Shown here: positions 33,824-42,599 of the stretch, one piece after another
How positions within the stretch are numbered: position 1 is the first letter of the stretch
Layout: the number at the start of each line of letters is the position of its first letter
From: DATMGU01 sp035555315
Lineage (GTDB): Bacteria > Pseudomonadota > Alphaproteobacteria > ATCC43930 > CGMCC-115725
NCBI GenBank assembly: GCA_035555315.1
Contig: DATMGU010000135.1
Location: 1 to 50,833 of the forward strand
Direction: 5' to 3'
DNA: 50,833 nt
Notes under the pieces: generated by a model
Databases searched by the model: none
The model's input: only the letters and a program-made list of their open reading frames with translations
Told to the model about the DNA's origin: nothing
Translations under genes and position numbers: made by a program

Positions 33824-36049
33824 TCAACGGAAACGCGCGGGTCTCGGAAAGCCGTTCGGAACCAGGCGACCGGTCGAGCCTCGGCCGGTCCGCCATGGCG
33901 TGAGATCGGCCTCGGTCCGGGTCCGCGTCTCGCTGGCCGGCCAGCTCAACCCGTCGGCGAGCTTGATGATCTTGGCGTCGACCAGCCCGCCATCCTTGAA
34001 TTTCTGCAGGGTGACGCCCCGCCCTCGGGACATTTCCGGTATCTCGTCGACGAGGCAGACCAACAGCTTGCGGTTCTCACCGACCAGCGCCACCGCGTCC
34101 TTGTCGATCGGCAGACAGATGAGCGCCTTGGCGCCTGGTGCCACGTTCATGATCTGCTTGCCGGTCCGGGTCTGCGCCACGACCTCGTCCGAGGCCACGA
34201 CGAAGCCGCGCCCATCGGTCGAGGCGAGCAGGAGTTTCTCGCCCGGCCGATGCGGCATCAGGACCACGATATCCTGCTCGGTGCCCAACTCGATCATCAG
34301 CCGCAGCGGCTCGCCATGGCCGCGACCACCCGGCAGCTTGTCGACACCGACCGTGTAGAACCGGCCATCGGTCGAAAACACCAGCAATCGGTCGGTGGTA
34401 TGGGCCTCCAGCGAGAAGCGTGGACCATCGCCATCCTTGAACTTCTGTTCGGCGGCGCCAAGATTATGGCCGCGCGCCGCCCGGATCCAACCCTTGGCCG
34501 AGCACAGGATGGTGACCGGCTCGCGCTCGACCAACGCATCGGCCGGCACCACCACGGCACCGGGCGCCGCCCCCAACTCGGTCCGGCGGCGGCCGAGCGG
34601 CGTATCGCCACCGAACTCCCGCTTGATGTCCTGAACTTCGAGCGCGATGGCTTTCCAGCGCAGCACGGGATCGGCCAGCAGGGTCTCCAGCCCGGCCGCT
34701 TCCTCCGCCAGCTTGTCCATCTCCTTCTGGATGGCGAGATGCTCCAGCTTGTGCAGCGCGCGCAGGCGCATGTTGAGGATCGCCTCGGCCTGCACGTCGC
34801 TGAGCTCCCAGCGCTCGATCAGGGCGGGTTTGGGCTCGTCGGCGAAGCGGATGATCTGGATGACCTCGTCGATGTTGAGGAACACGATCATCTGGCCGCG
34901 CAGGATTTCGAGACGCCGCGAGATCGCTTCGAGTCGGAACCGGCTGGCGCGTTGCAGTACCTCGTGCCGATGGTCGAGGAAGGCCTGCATCGCCTCCTTC
35001 AGGCTCATCACCCGCGGCACGCCGAGGCTGTCCAGCACGTTGAGGTTGAGGGGGATGCGCACTTCGAGTTCGGTCGCCCGGAACAGCGACTCCATCAGCA
35101 CCTCGGGCACCACGTTGCGGCTTTTCGGGTCGAGCACCAGGCGCACGACGTCGCTCGATTCCTCCCGGATATCGGCCAGCATCGGCAGCTTCTTCTCATC
35201 GAGCAGCAGGGCGATTTTCTCGACCAGCCGGGCCTTCGGCACTTGGTAGGGGATTTCGGTGATGACGATCTGCCAGGCGCCAAGCGGCAGCTTTTCGATC
35301 GACCAGCGCGCCCGCAAGCGAAAGCCGCCGCGCCCCGTCGCATAGGCCTGCCGGATCGCCTCCGGCGCCTCCGCCAGCACGCCGCCGGTCGGAAAGTCCG
35401 GTCCGGGCACCAGGGCTGCCAGGGCATCCACGTCGCAATCCGGCTGGCGGATCAGCAACGCCAGGCCGTCGCACAATTCACCGACATTGTGCGGCGGGAT
35501 GCTGGTCGCCATGCCGACCGCGATACCCGATGCGCCATTCGCCAGGAGGTTCGGGAACCGCGCCGGCAAGACGACCGGCTCGTCCGCCTCGCCGTCATAG
35601 GTCGGTCGCAGATCGACGGTATCATCGTCGATACCTTCCAATAAGGCGCGGGCAACCGCGGTCATGCGGCTCTCGGTGTACCGCATCGCCGCGGCGTTAT
35701 CGCCGTCGATATTGCCGAAATTGCCTTGTCCGTCGATCAGCGGATAGCGCTGGGCGAAATCCTGCGCCAGGCGGACCAGCGCCTCGTAGACCGCGACGTC
35801 GCCATGTGGGTGAAACTTGCCGATCACGTCGCCGACGACCCGCGCGCATTTCTTGTAGCCGCTGGTCGGGTCGAGCCGAAGCTGGCGCATCGCCCAGAGC
35901 AGCCGGCGATGCACCGGCTTCAAGCCGTCGCGCACATCGGGCAGCGACCGCGCCATGATCGTCGACAAGGCATAGGACAGGTAGCGCTCGCCCAATGCGT
36001 CGGAGAGCGGCGTGTCGCGTATCTCGCCGGTTAAATCGCTATTCGCCAT
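33824..36049 (-). CDS. parC: DNA topoisomerase IV subunit A
   Basis: A 741-residue DNA-cleaving subunit. The active-site Tyr124 lies in AAMRYTESRM. The segment GKFHPHGDVAVYEALVRLAQDF shows that the usual quinolone-contact Ser (Ser80 of E. coli ParC) is Val86, while the Glu four residues on is kept. The C-terminal beta-pinwheel repeats (residues about 500-741) are shorter than in GyrA, and the GyrA box is absent, so ParC is favoured. Seven bases upstream comes recO. Its partner parE is 15 kb away. Confidence 0.95.
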   Translation of the reverse strand: MANSDLTGEIRDTPLSDALGERYLSYALSTIMARSLPDVRDGLKPVHRRLLWAMRQLRLDPTSGYKKCARVVGDVIGKFHPHGDVAVYEALVRLAQDFAQRYPLIDGQGNFGNIDGDNAAAMRYTESRMTAVARALLEGIDDDTVDLRPTYDGEADEPVVLPARFPNLLANGASGIAVGMATSIPPHNVGELCDGLALLIRQPDCDVDALAALVPGPDFPTGGVLAEAPEAIRQAYATGRGGFRLRARWSIEKLPLGAWQIVITEIPYQVPKARLVEKIALLLDEKKLPMLADIREESSDVVRLVLDPKSRNVVPEVLMESLFRATELEVRIPLNLNVLDSLGVPRVMSLKEAMQAFLDHRHEVLQRASRFRLEAISRRLEILRGQMIVFLNIDEVIQIIRFADEPKPALIERWELSDVQAEAILNMRLRALHKLEHLAIQKEMDKLAEEAAGLETLLADPVLRWKAIALEVQDIKREFGGDTPLGRRRTELGAAPGAVVVPADALVEREPVTILCSAKGWIRAARGHNLGAAEQKFKDGDGPRFSLEAHTTDRLLVFSTDGRFYTVGVDKLPGGRGHGEPLRLMIELGTEQDIVVLMPHRPGEKLLLASTDGRGFVVASDEVVAQTRTGKQIMNVAPGAKALICLPIDKDAVALVGENRKLLVCLVDEIPEMSRGRGVTLQKFKDGGLVDAKIIKLADGLSWPASETRTRTEADLTPWRTGRGSTGRLVPNGFPRPARFR

Positions 36050-36055
36050 GGCATC

Positions 36056-36802
36056 CTAAGCGTCAGTACCACCAGATATGGCCACGATCCGGCCAATCCG
36101 GTCAACATATCGAGATCGCGCACTCGGCAACAGGGCGTTATGCGGGGCCAAGACCCAGCGTTCCAGGAAATGCCCGGTCAACCGCAAACCGTCCAGCACC
36201 TCGCCCGCGCCGCCGCCGCCCGTCCCGACCAGAAACCGCGGCAGCGGCAACAACCGGTCGCGATAAGCCTCGCCTGCTTGCAGCGACACCGCCCGCCCGG
36301 ATTTGGGCGAGACATAGGCGAGGTCGTCGCTGGTCCCGGTCACCGCGCAGGCCGACAGGTCGAGGCCGAAACCGAGCTCCGCCAGCAAGCCGCATTCCCA
36401 GGCGACATAGGCCTCGCCATAGCCGTGATCGGCGGCGAGCCGGGCCAGCACGACCAGCAGCGCCTCATGCACCGCCGGATGCGGTTCGCGTTCCGGCAGC
36501 GCGCTATCGGCGAGCGCCATCGCCGCGGCGAGACAGGCGAGCCGCAGCGGATCTTCCATCACCATCGCCGCGTAGTTCGTGCCGGGCTCCACCGCCAGAT
36601 GCCCCAGATGATCGGCGAGGCGCGCCTGCCAGCGCGCGCCGACCCGGTTGCCCGGTTCGAACGCGCCCCGGCTGCGCGACTTCGCCCCGCCGCGCACCAG
36701 CCCCTTGTGGCGGCCATGGAGGCGGGTCAGCAGCGATAGGATCAGCCCGGTCTCGCCCTGCTTGCGGGCGCCGAGCACGATGGCGTCGTCGATCCATTCC
36801 AT
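36056..36802 (-). CDS. recO: DNA repair protein RecO
   Basis: A 248-residue mediator that helps load RecA onto gapped DNA with RecR. The N-terminal OB fold is MEWIDDAIVLGARKQGETGLILSLLT and GLVRGGAKSRSRGAF. The helical part has AWECGLLAELGFGLDLSACAVTG and DLAYVSPKSGRAVS, as in alphaproteobacterial RecO. It sits between era and parC in the order lepB-rnc-era-recO-parC. Confidence 0.93.
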   Translation of the reverse strand: MEWIDDAIVLGARKQGETGLILSLLTRLHGRHKGLVRGGAKSRSRGAFEPGNRVGARWQARLADHLGHLAVEPGTNYAAMVMEDPLRLACLAAAMALADSALPEREPHPAVHEALLVVLARLAADHGYGEAYVAWECGLLAELGFGLDLSACAVTGTSDDLAYVSPKSGRAVSLQAGEAYRDRLLPLPRFLVGTGGGGAGEVLDGLRLTGHFLERWVLAPHNALLPSARSRYVDRIGRIVAISGGTDA

Positions 36803-36863
36803 GGGGGCAGTTTACGGGACGGCCGCCGCGATCCCGAACAAAATCGGGGTCAGCCTGGCTGGG

Positions 36864-37823
36864 TCAGCTCTGCCACTCCAACCCGATCGCGTCGAAGCGC
36901 TCCCGCTCGTCGACCCAGCCTTCGCGAACCTTGACGAACAGGAACAGGTGCACGCGCCGGTCGACCATGCGCTCCAGCTCCAGGCGGGCGCGCTCGCCGA
37001 TGCGTTTGACCTGACGACCGCCCTTGCCCAGCACGATCGCCTTCTGGCTCGGGCGCTGAACGAAGATCGCCTGGGTTATCTTGACGCTGCCATCGGCGAA
37101 TTCTTCCCAGCTTTCGGTCTCCACCGTCGTCGCATAGGGCAATTCGTCGTGCAGCTGCAAGAACACCTGCTCGCGCGTCACCTCCGCCGCCAGCAACCGT
37201 TCCGGCATGTCGGAAAGCTGATCCTCGGGAAACAGCCACGGACCGATGGGCAGCTCCGGAATGAGCGCCGCCAGCAAATCGTCGACGCCGCCGCCCTTGA
37301 GGCCGGAGATCATGAAGACCTTGTCGAATACCCCTTCGGCATCCAGCGTTTGGGCGAGCGCCAGCAGGCTTTCCGGACGGACCAGATCGACCTTGTTCAA
37401 CGCCAGTACGGCACGCCGGCCGGTCGTCTTCAACCCGTCGATGATGCGCCGCGTATCGGCATCGATGCCGTGCGCCGCGTCGACCAGCAGCACCACGCGA
37501 TCGGCATCGGCGGCACCGACCCAGGCGGCCGCCACCATGGCGCGGTCCAGGCGGCGGCGCGGCTCGAAGATGCCCGGCGTATCGACGAAGATGATTTGCG
37601 CCGCATCCTTGACCAGGATGCCCAGTACCCGGGTGCGCGTCGTCTGCACTTTCGGCGAAACGATCGAGATCTTGGCGCCGATCAGCCGGTTGAGCAGCGT
37701 CGATTTGCCGGCGTTCGGAGCACCCAGCAGCGCGACATAGCCGCAACGCGTCGCAGATGGCGTATCGGCTGGTGGCGTATCGGCTGGCGGCATAGCAACG
37801 GGAGGCGTCTCGGGCGAGGTCAC
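36864..37823 (-). CDS. era: GTPase Era
   Basis: A 319-residue GTPase for 30S ribosome maturation. Motifs: GAPNAGKST (G1), VDTPGIFEP (G3) and NKVDLV (G4), then a KH domain ending IFVQRPSQKAIVLGKGGRQVKRIG and VREGWVDE. The start is the GTG at 37823, whose GTGA overlaps the rnc stop. An odd N-terminal extension of about 24 residues contains PPADTPPADTP. It is encoded by a 15-bp tandem repeat and is not part of the G domain. Confidence 0.95.
   Translation of the reverse strand: MTSPETPPVAMPPADTPPADTPSATRCGYVALLGAPNAGKSTLLNRLIGAKISIVSPKVQTTRTRVLGILVKDAAQIIFVDTPGIFEPRRRLDRAMVAAAWVGAADADRVVLLVDAAHGIDADTRRIIDGLKTTGRRAVLALNKVDLVRPESLLALAQTLDAEGVFDKVFMISGLKGGGVDDLLAALIPELPIGPWLFPEDQLSDMPERLLAAEVTREQVFLQLHDELPYATTVETESWEEFADGSVKITQAIFVQRPSQKAIVLGKGGRQVKRIGERARLELERMVDRRVHLFLFVKVREGWVDERERFDAIGLEWQS
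37759..37788. repeat. In-frame 15-bp tandem repeat within era
   Basis: GGCGTATCGGCTGGT (37759-37773) and GGCGTATCGGCTGGC (37774-37788) encode the PPADT repeats of the Era N-terminal extension. A weaker third unit follows. The 15-bp unit keeps the frame (five codons). Confidence 0.82.
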
Positions 37824-38602
37824 GGCGCGGTCCGTTCGGCGGGCTCGATCCGCTGCAACAGCGCCTGCGCGGCCGAGGCCTCCGCGAGGCGCTTCGACGG
37901 GCCGGTCGCCGAGGCACCCGCCACCCCGTCGACGGTCACGGCGACGGTGAAGCGCGGCTGATGCGGCGGTCCTTCGGTCAGCACCGTCTCATAGACCGGC
38001 AGCGCCTTGCCGCGCAGCTGCGCCCATTCCTGCAGCGCGGTCTTGGCATCCTTCGGCGGTGTCAGCGTGGCTTGCATGCGGGGAACCCAATGGCGGACGA
38101 TGAAGCGGCGGGCGACGGCCAAGCCACCATCCAAGTAAAGCGCTGCGATGATCGCCTCGCACACATCGGCGAGCAGGGCCGGGTTGCGCCGCGCCGCCGG
38201 CTCCTCGATCGCCGGCAGGCGGATGAGATGGCCGAGATCGATCGCCTGGGCGACTTCGGCCAACGTCTCACGCCGGACGAGATCGACATAGCGCCGGTTG
38301 AGCGCACCTTCCGCCTCTGACGGATAGGCGTCCAGCAGCAATTCGGCGATCACCAGCCCCAGCACGCGATCGCCCAGGAATTCCAGCCGCTCATAGCCGA
38401 AGCCTGGACCGCCCGTCGATGCCGCCGCCCGGCGCCCACCCCGTTTACGACCGCCGTCAGCCGGTGCCAGGGCGCTACGATGGGTCAGCGCGTCGATCAG
38501 CAGGGCCGGCCGCGCAAAGCGATGGCCGAGATGATCCGTAAGCTCGTCCAGCGCCGGGTCTCTATCCGCCCCCGGCGGAGGGGTCTCGTCGGCCGCGGTC
38601 AT
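37820..38602 (-). CDS. rnc: Ribonuclease III
   Basis: A 260-residue double-strand RNase. The catalytic block is ERLEFLGDRVLGLVIAELLL, with a second acidic site in LLADVCEAIIAALYLDGG. The dsRNA-binding domain follows (AKTALQEWAQLRGKALPVYE, RFTVAVTVDGVAGASATGPSKRLAEASAAQ). I start it at the ATG at 38602, which overlaps the lepB stop (TGATG); a longer frame to 38665 is less likely. It is one of three overlapping genes (lepB-rnc-era). An N-terminal low-complexity segment (TPPPGADRD) precedes the domain. Confidence 0.95.
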   Translation of the reverse strand: MTAADETPPPGADRDPALDELTDHLGHRFARPALLIDALTHRSALAPADGGRKRGGRRAAASTGGPGFGYERLEFLGDRVLGLVIAELLLDAYPSEAEGALNRRYVDLVRRETLAEVAQAIDLGHLIRLPAIEEPAARRNPALLADVCEAIIAALYLDGGLAVARRFIVRHWVPRMQATLTPPKDAKTALQEWAQLRGKALPVYETVLTEGPPHQPRFTVAVTVDGVAGASATGPSKRLAEASAAQALLQRIEPAERTAP

Positions 38603-39336
38603 CACCGGATCGGACGGAACAGCCGATCGTAGCGGATCGACAACGGCCAGCGCCAGATTTCCCACAACCGGGCCGATCCATCGGTCGAGAAAAACAGGAA
38701 TTCGGCGCGGCCGACCAGGTTCTCGAACGGCACGAAGCCGACCACGGAGGTTCGGCTATCCTGCGAATTGTCGCGGTTGTCGCCCATCCCGAAAAAATAG
38801 CCGCTCGGCACTTCGAAAATCGGCGTGTTGTCGAGCGGCCCGTTCGTGCTGAGTTCCAGGATCGGATGCTGCCGGCCGCCCGGCAATGTCTCCAGGTATT
38901 GGACGACGGCATGCCGATAGGCGCCATCGATCTCGATGAAATCCGGCATCCGGTCGCGCTTTACCGGAACGCCATTGATGTTGAGCACACCCGCGATGAC
39001 CTGGATCTTGTCGCCCGGCAAACCGACGATGCGCTTGATATAATCGGTCGACGGATCACTCGGCAGGCGGAAAACCGCGACATCGCCGCGCTGCGGCATG
39101 TGAAAGAAGATCCGCCCCGAAAACAGATCAAGACTAAGCGGCAATGAGTAGCGGCTGTACCCGTAGGAATATTTCGACACGAACAAGTAATCGCCGACCA
39201 GCAGTGTCGGGATCATCGATCCGGACGGGATATTGAACGGCTCGAATGCCACCGTTCGCACCAACAAGGCGATCAGTACGGCATAGACGACCGTCTTGAC
39301 GGTGTCGACGACGCCCCCGGAGCTTTTACGCTTCAT
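38602..39336 (-). CDS. lepB: Signal peptidase I
   Basis: A 244-residue membrane protease that removes Sec and Tat signal peptides. It has one N-terminal anchor (VVYAVLIALLVRTVAF), the catalytic Ser40 in PSGSMIPTLLVGD and the Lys101 general base in YIKRIVGLPGD, then GDNRDNSQDSR (box E). The start at 39336 follows GGAACGAG and fits the family; ATG at 39348 is the alternative. First gene of the lepB-rnc-era overlap. Confidence 0.95.
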   Translation of the reverse strand: MKRKSSGGVVDTVKTVVYAVLIALLVRTVAFEPFNIPSGSMIPTLLVGDYLFVSKYSYGYSRYSLPLSLDLFSGRIFFHMPQRGDVAVFRLPSDPSTDYIKRIVGLPGDKIQVIAGVLNINGVPVKRDRMPDFIEIDGAYRHAVVQYLETLPGGRQHPILELSTNGPLDNTPIFEVPSGYFFGMGDNRDNSQDSRTSVVGFVPFENLVGRAEFLFFSTDGSARLWEIWRWPLSIRYDRLFRPIR

Positions 39337-39620
39337 TACTCGTTCCATAGCTCGACTGGACTTGTTCGGTCAGGGGGAAAATAACGGCATGCGGCATAAA
39401 GCCGAGCCGCATCAAGCCGACTGTCGATCACCGCGTCAAGCGTCGTGGGAGCGACGGCTGGTCACGAGTCGGTTTGTCCGGGCGCCGCGTCGGCCTGGAA
39501 TAAGCCAATCCCCGCATTTCTTCGAGCACTCACTCCGCTTAAGCCGGGCGGTTAACCAGACGTCAAGGCCGATGCCTCATGATGGCGCTTCGATCTGCGA
39601 CATCGGGTGAATCAGCAACC

Positions 39621-40853
39621 ATGTGGTTAAAACGACAAGATCCGGTGGATTTGGCTCTCGCGACACGCCGCCTGCGCTATGAAATCGAAACGCTCAAGGC
39701 TGGCCGCTGGGAAATCATTTCGGTTGTCGATGACGGCCGGGACGACATGAAGCGCGCTTTTGACCGCACCGACCTCGAAAAGCTGGAGCAACGGGTTCGC
39801 GCCCTCGCCCACTCCTATCTGACGGTCCCCGAGGTCACCGCCGTCCGGGTCCGGCGCGAGCGGATCAGAAGCGACGGCTTTCGCACCGAAACCGAAGTCC
39901 TCAACCTGATTTCACCCCCGCGCGACGACACGCGCAAGAGCCTCAGCCTCGGCACGGTGCGCGGCGAGGTTGCTCTCTGCGGCAGCGCGGACGATTTCCT
40001 CAGCCGTTCGGCCTGCCGGACGATCGGCTCGGCGCTTCGCTCGGTGCTGGACGATTTGGATGCGTCGGCGATCGACGTTCTGGTCGACGATGCCTGGACA
40101 CGGCGACTGGAGCCGCACGAGACCATCATCCGCTCGGCCCTTCATGCCATCGCCGGGCTGCAGGCCGGCACCGGCGATCGACGGGCGCGCGTGGCCGAGT
40201 TGGACAAGCTGCTGGAAAATGCCAGACGCCGGGTTAGCGCCGCGCTTGGAGAACGCAATCTCCCCACGCTGGACGATGGCGGGTTGGACAAGCTGCTCGC
40301 CCGGGTCGAGGCCAGAATGGCGGACGCCGATCGGCGCTTTTTCACACTGCGCATTCTTTCCAAGCGTCTGCGCGATTTTTCAGGCGGCTTCGGGCGTCTC
40401 GAATTCCTGCTGAGCCTGCTCCAGCCGGGGCTGAGCCCCGCCGCCACCTCGCTTCTTGACGAGCTGATTGCCGCGCAGCTCGATTCACCGGTGACGATCA
40501 AGGAAATATTGGGCGAAGTTCACGATTTGGGAACCGCCCTCATCATCCTCGTGGCGCTATCCTCCGGCCAATCCATGGTAGCCGGTGAGACGGCGGAACT
40601 CGTCGCCACACTCGCCTCGGGCATCATGGATGGAAAGCTGCCGCATGCCGCCGAAGCGCTGCTCGACCGGCTGATTTCGGGGTTGGCGGGCAGCCGCCGC
40701 CTGACCAAGGACGGTCTGGACACGGAATGGCGGATGCTGGAGCACCTGGAAACGGTCGTCATGGGATCGTCGCTGAAATCCCGGCACGAAGCCATCCTCA
40801 AGGCGATCGACACGCGACGCCGCGATCTGCGCCGCCAGGTTTTAGATGCGTAA
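39621..40853 (+). CDS. Unrecognised protein of 410 residues
   Basis: I do not recognise this family. The start at 39621 (MWLKRQDPVDLALATRRLRY) is chosen over an ATG at 39579 because the extra residues look non-coding. The N-terminal third is mixed, with basic helices (RVRALAHSYLTVPEVTAVRVRRERI) and LDDLDASAIDVLVDDAW. The middle has a charged helix (RVAELDKLLENARRRVSAALGERN). The C-terminal half is almost wholly alpha-helical (FLLSLLQPGLSPAATSLLDE, KEILGEVHDLGTALIILVAL). No signal peptide, membrane helix, Cys cluster or nucleotide motif was seen. It precedes the pentapeptide-repeat gene by 152 bp on the same strand. Confidence 0.8.
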   Translation: MWLKRQDPVDLALATRRLRYEIETLKAGRWEIISVVDDGRDDMKRAFDRTDLEKLEQRVRALAHSYLTVPEVTAVRVRRERIRSDGFRTETEVLNLISPPRDDTRKSLSLGTVRGEVALCGSADDFLSRSACRTIGSALRSVLDDLDASAIDVLVDDAWTRRLEPHETIIRSALHAIAGLQAGTGDRRARVAELDKLLENARRRVSAALGERNLPTLDDGGLDKLLARVEARMADADRRFFTLRILSKRLRDFSGGFGRLEFLLSLLQPGLSPAATSLLDELIAAQLDSPVTIKEILGEVHDLGTALIILVALSSGQSMVAGETAELVATLASGIMDGKLPHAAEALLDRLISGLAGSRRLTKDGLDTEWRMLEHLETVVMGSSLKSRHEAILKAIDTRRRDLRRQVLDA

Positions 40854-41005
40854 AAACACACAATGGTAAGGCTTGGCAGCTAATGCTACGGATCGGCGTC
40901 GATCACGACCCTATGGTGCGCGTACCGAATCGCAAATTCGCATGCGGATTCCACGACTTCGTGGGATCTTCCATCCTTAGAATATTTTTGGACTGAGCTC
41001 GCCCA

Positions 41006-42175
41006 ATGTCCCAAGACTTGCTGGAAATCATCAAGAGCCACGTCCTGTGGTTGAAAAACGGGAAAAGCGGCCGGCGGGCCGATCTGTCTTGGCGGGATTT
41101 TTCCGGCGTCGTTCTTGTCGATTGCAACCTGTCGCGTGGCCGGTTACCGGGCGCCCGCTTCGAACATGCGGATTTTAGCGGCGCGAATTTCAGCGAGGCG
41201 GATCTGTTCGCCGCGAATTTCCAAGGTGCCACGCTGTATCGGGTCAATTTCCGCGGCGCAGACCTCAGAGGCGTCAATTTCCAGCAGGCCATGCTGGCCG
41301 AAGCGGATTTCACGGGTGCCGACCTCACCGGCGGCGTTCTCATCGATGGCCGCCGACATCGGGACGAACCCGCCACCTCGCCGACCGGCTTCATCGACGG
41401 CGCGGACCTCAGCAAATCCAACCTGAGTGGTGCCGTGGGCGGCGCCGCCGCGTTTCGAGGAGCGATCCTCGCCGGCGCCACGCTCAAGGGCATGGATCTG
41501 TCCGGCGCCAATTTGCGCGGCGTGAATCTGACCGGTGCCGATCTGAACGGGGCCAACCTGGCCGGTGCCGATCTGACCGGCGCCGTGCTGGTCGGCGCCG
41601 ACGTGTCCGGCGCCAATTTCGAGGGCGCCAAAATGGCCCATACCCTGGGCTTCAATCCGCAATCCAAACAGGACGATCCCATCACCGTCGAACTGCGCCT
41701 GCGGATCGCCCGTCATTGCACCTGGGCGCAGACCGCCGGGCGACAGGGTGAACAAGCACAGTTCCTCAACGAGGATCTGCGTGAGGTGTCCCTGGCCGGC
41801 ATGGATCTCAGCGCCGGCGTGTTCCGCGGCTCGAACCTGACCGGCGTCAACCTGCGGGCCGGCACCTTCGTGCTCAGCGATTTTTCCGGCGCCAATCTGG
41901 CCAAAGCCGATCTCCGCAACGCGATCTTTCGAGGCGCCGTCCTGCGCAACGTCAATTTCGAGGGCGCCAACCTCGCCAATGCGGATTTTTCCGAAGCGGA
42001 CATGCTGGACCAGCACAACAAGCCGACCGGCCGCAAATGGCCGGCGAACCTGCTCGAAGCCACTTTCAGAAACTGCAATGTCGAGGGCGCCAAATTCGAT
42101 GGCGCCACCATGCTCCGCGCCGATCTTGCCGGCACCGACATTTCCCGCGCCTCGATGCTCAACGTCCGACGCTAA
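41006..42175 (+). CDS. Pentapeptide-repeat protein with two W-containing linker motifs
   Basis: A 389-residue protein built of A(D/N)LxX repeats (ADFSGANFSEADLFAANFQG and many more), which fold as a right-handed four-sided beta-helix. A related motif, H-x-x-W-x-x-x-x-(G/K)-x-x-G-x-x-A-x-L, appears at about residues 12-27 (HVLWLKNGKSGRRADL) and again at about 236-253 (HCTWAQTAGRQGEQAQFL). The chain is therefore an internal duplication: two helices, each headed by one such element. Such proteins may mimic DNA or act as scaffolds; nothing here proves either. No Qnr-type loops are evident. The C-terminus overlaps a 16-bp tandem repeat. Confidence 0.88.
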   Translation: MSQDLLEIIKSHVLWLKNGKSGRRADLSWRDFSGVVLVDCNLSRGRLPGARFEHADFSGANFSEADLFAANFQGATLYRVNFRGADLRGVNFQQAMLAEADFTGADLTGGVLIDGRRHRDEPATSPTGFIDGADLSKSNLSGAVGGAAAFRGAILAGATLKGMDLSGANLRGVNLTGADLNGANLAGADLTGAVLVGADVSGANFEGAKMAHTLGFNPQSKQDDPITVELRLRIARHCTWAQTAGRQGEQAQFLNEDLREVSLAGMDLSAGVFRGSNLTGVNLRAGTFVLSDFSGANLAKADLRNAIFRGAVLRNVNFEGANLANADFSEADMLDQHNKPTGRKWPANLLEATFRNCNVEGAKFDGATMLRADLAGTDISRASMLNVRR

Positions 42176-42205
42176 CTCAGGCGGGCACCAACTCAGGCAG
42201 GCACC
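42174..42205. repeat. 16-bp tandem duplication between two convergent stops
   Basis: AACTCAGGCGGGCACC (42174-42189) and AACTCAGGCAGGCACC (42190-42205) differ at one base. The first begins inside the TAA of the pentapeptide gene. The second contains the TGA of acpS. Confidence 0.88.
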
Positions 42206-42591
42206 GCGGTAATCAACACGAAGGCTTGGGCGAGCGGCGGTTCGTCGGTCAGGGTCAGTTGCACGACGGCTCGCATGCCGGCCGGCGTCATCGCCTCCAA
42301 CCGGGTGAGCGCGCCGCCGGTCAGCACCAGGGTGGGCTGGCCGCTCGGCAGGTTGACGACGCCGAGGTCGCGCCAGAACACCCCGTCGCGGAAGCCGGTG
42401 CCGAGCGCCTTGGAACAGGCCTCCTTGGCAGCGTAGCGTTTGGCATAGCTGGCGGCGCGGTTCGCCCGACGATCCGACCGGACGCGTTCCGTCTCGGTGA
42501 AGCACCGTTCGACGAAACGATCGCCAAACCGGGACAGGACTTTCTCGATGCGCCGAATGTCGATGAGATCGCTGCCGATGCCCAGAATCAT
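42193..42591 (-). CDS. acpS: Holo-[acyl-carrier-protein] synthase
   Basis: A 132-residue phosphopantetheinyl transferase that activates ACP. MILGIGSDLIDIRRIEKVL opens the family; the catalytic Asp is in GSDLIDI, and AKRYAAKEACSKALGTG holds the Glu/Lys site. The ATG at 42591 gives the family start, 8 bp after pdxJ; a GTG at 42603 would overlap the pdxJ stop by 4 bp. pdxJ and acpS form one operon, as in most proteobacteria. The stop lies in a tandem duplication. Confidence 0.94.
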   Translation of the reverse strand: MILGIGSDLIDIRRIEKVLSRFGDRFVERCFTETERVRSDRRANRAASYAKRYAAKEACSKALGTGFRDGVFWRDLGVVNLPSGQPTLVLTGGALTRLEAMTPAGMRAVVQLTLTDEPPLAQAFVLITAVPA

Positions 42592-42599
42592 CGCCGTCG

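Noticed and set aside
34250..35644. A 464-codon open frame antisense to parC
   Set aside because: It lies wholly within parC and has no recognisable motifs.
41144..42505. A 453-codon frame antisense to the pentapeptide gene with repeated G-x-x-G-A-G-x-I units
   Set aside because: The repeats mirror the pentapeptide repeats on the other strand; it also crosses acpS.
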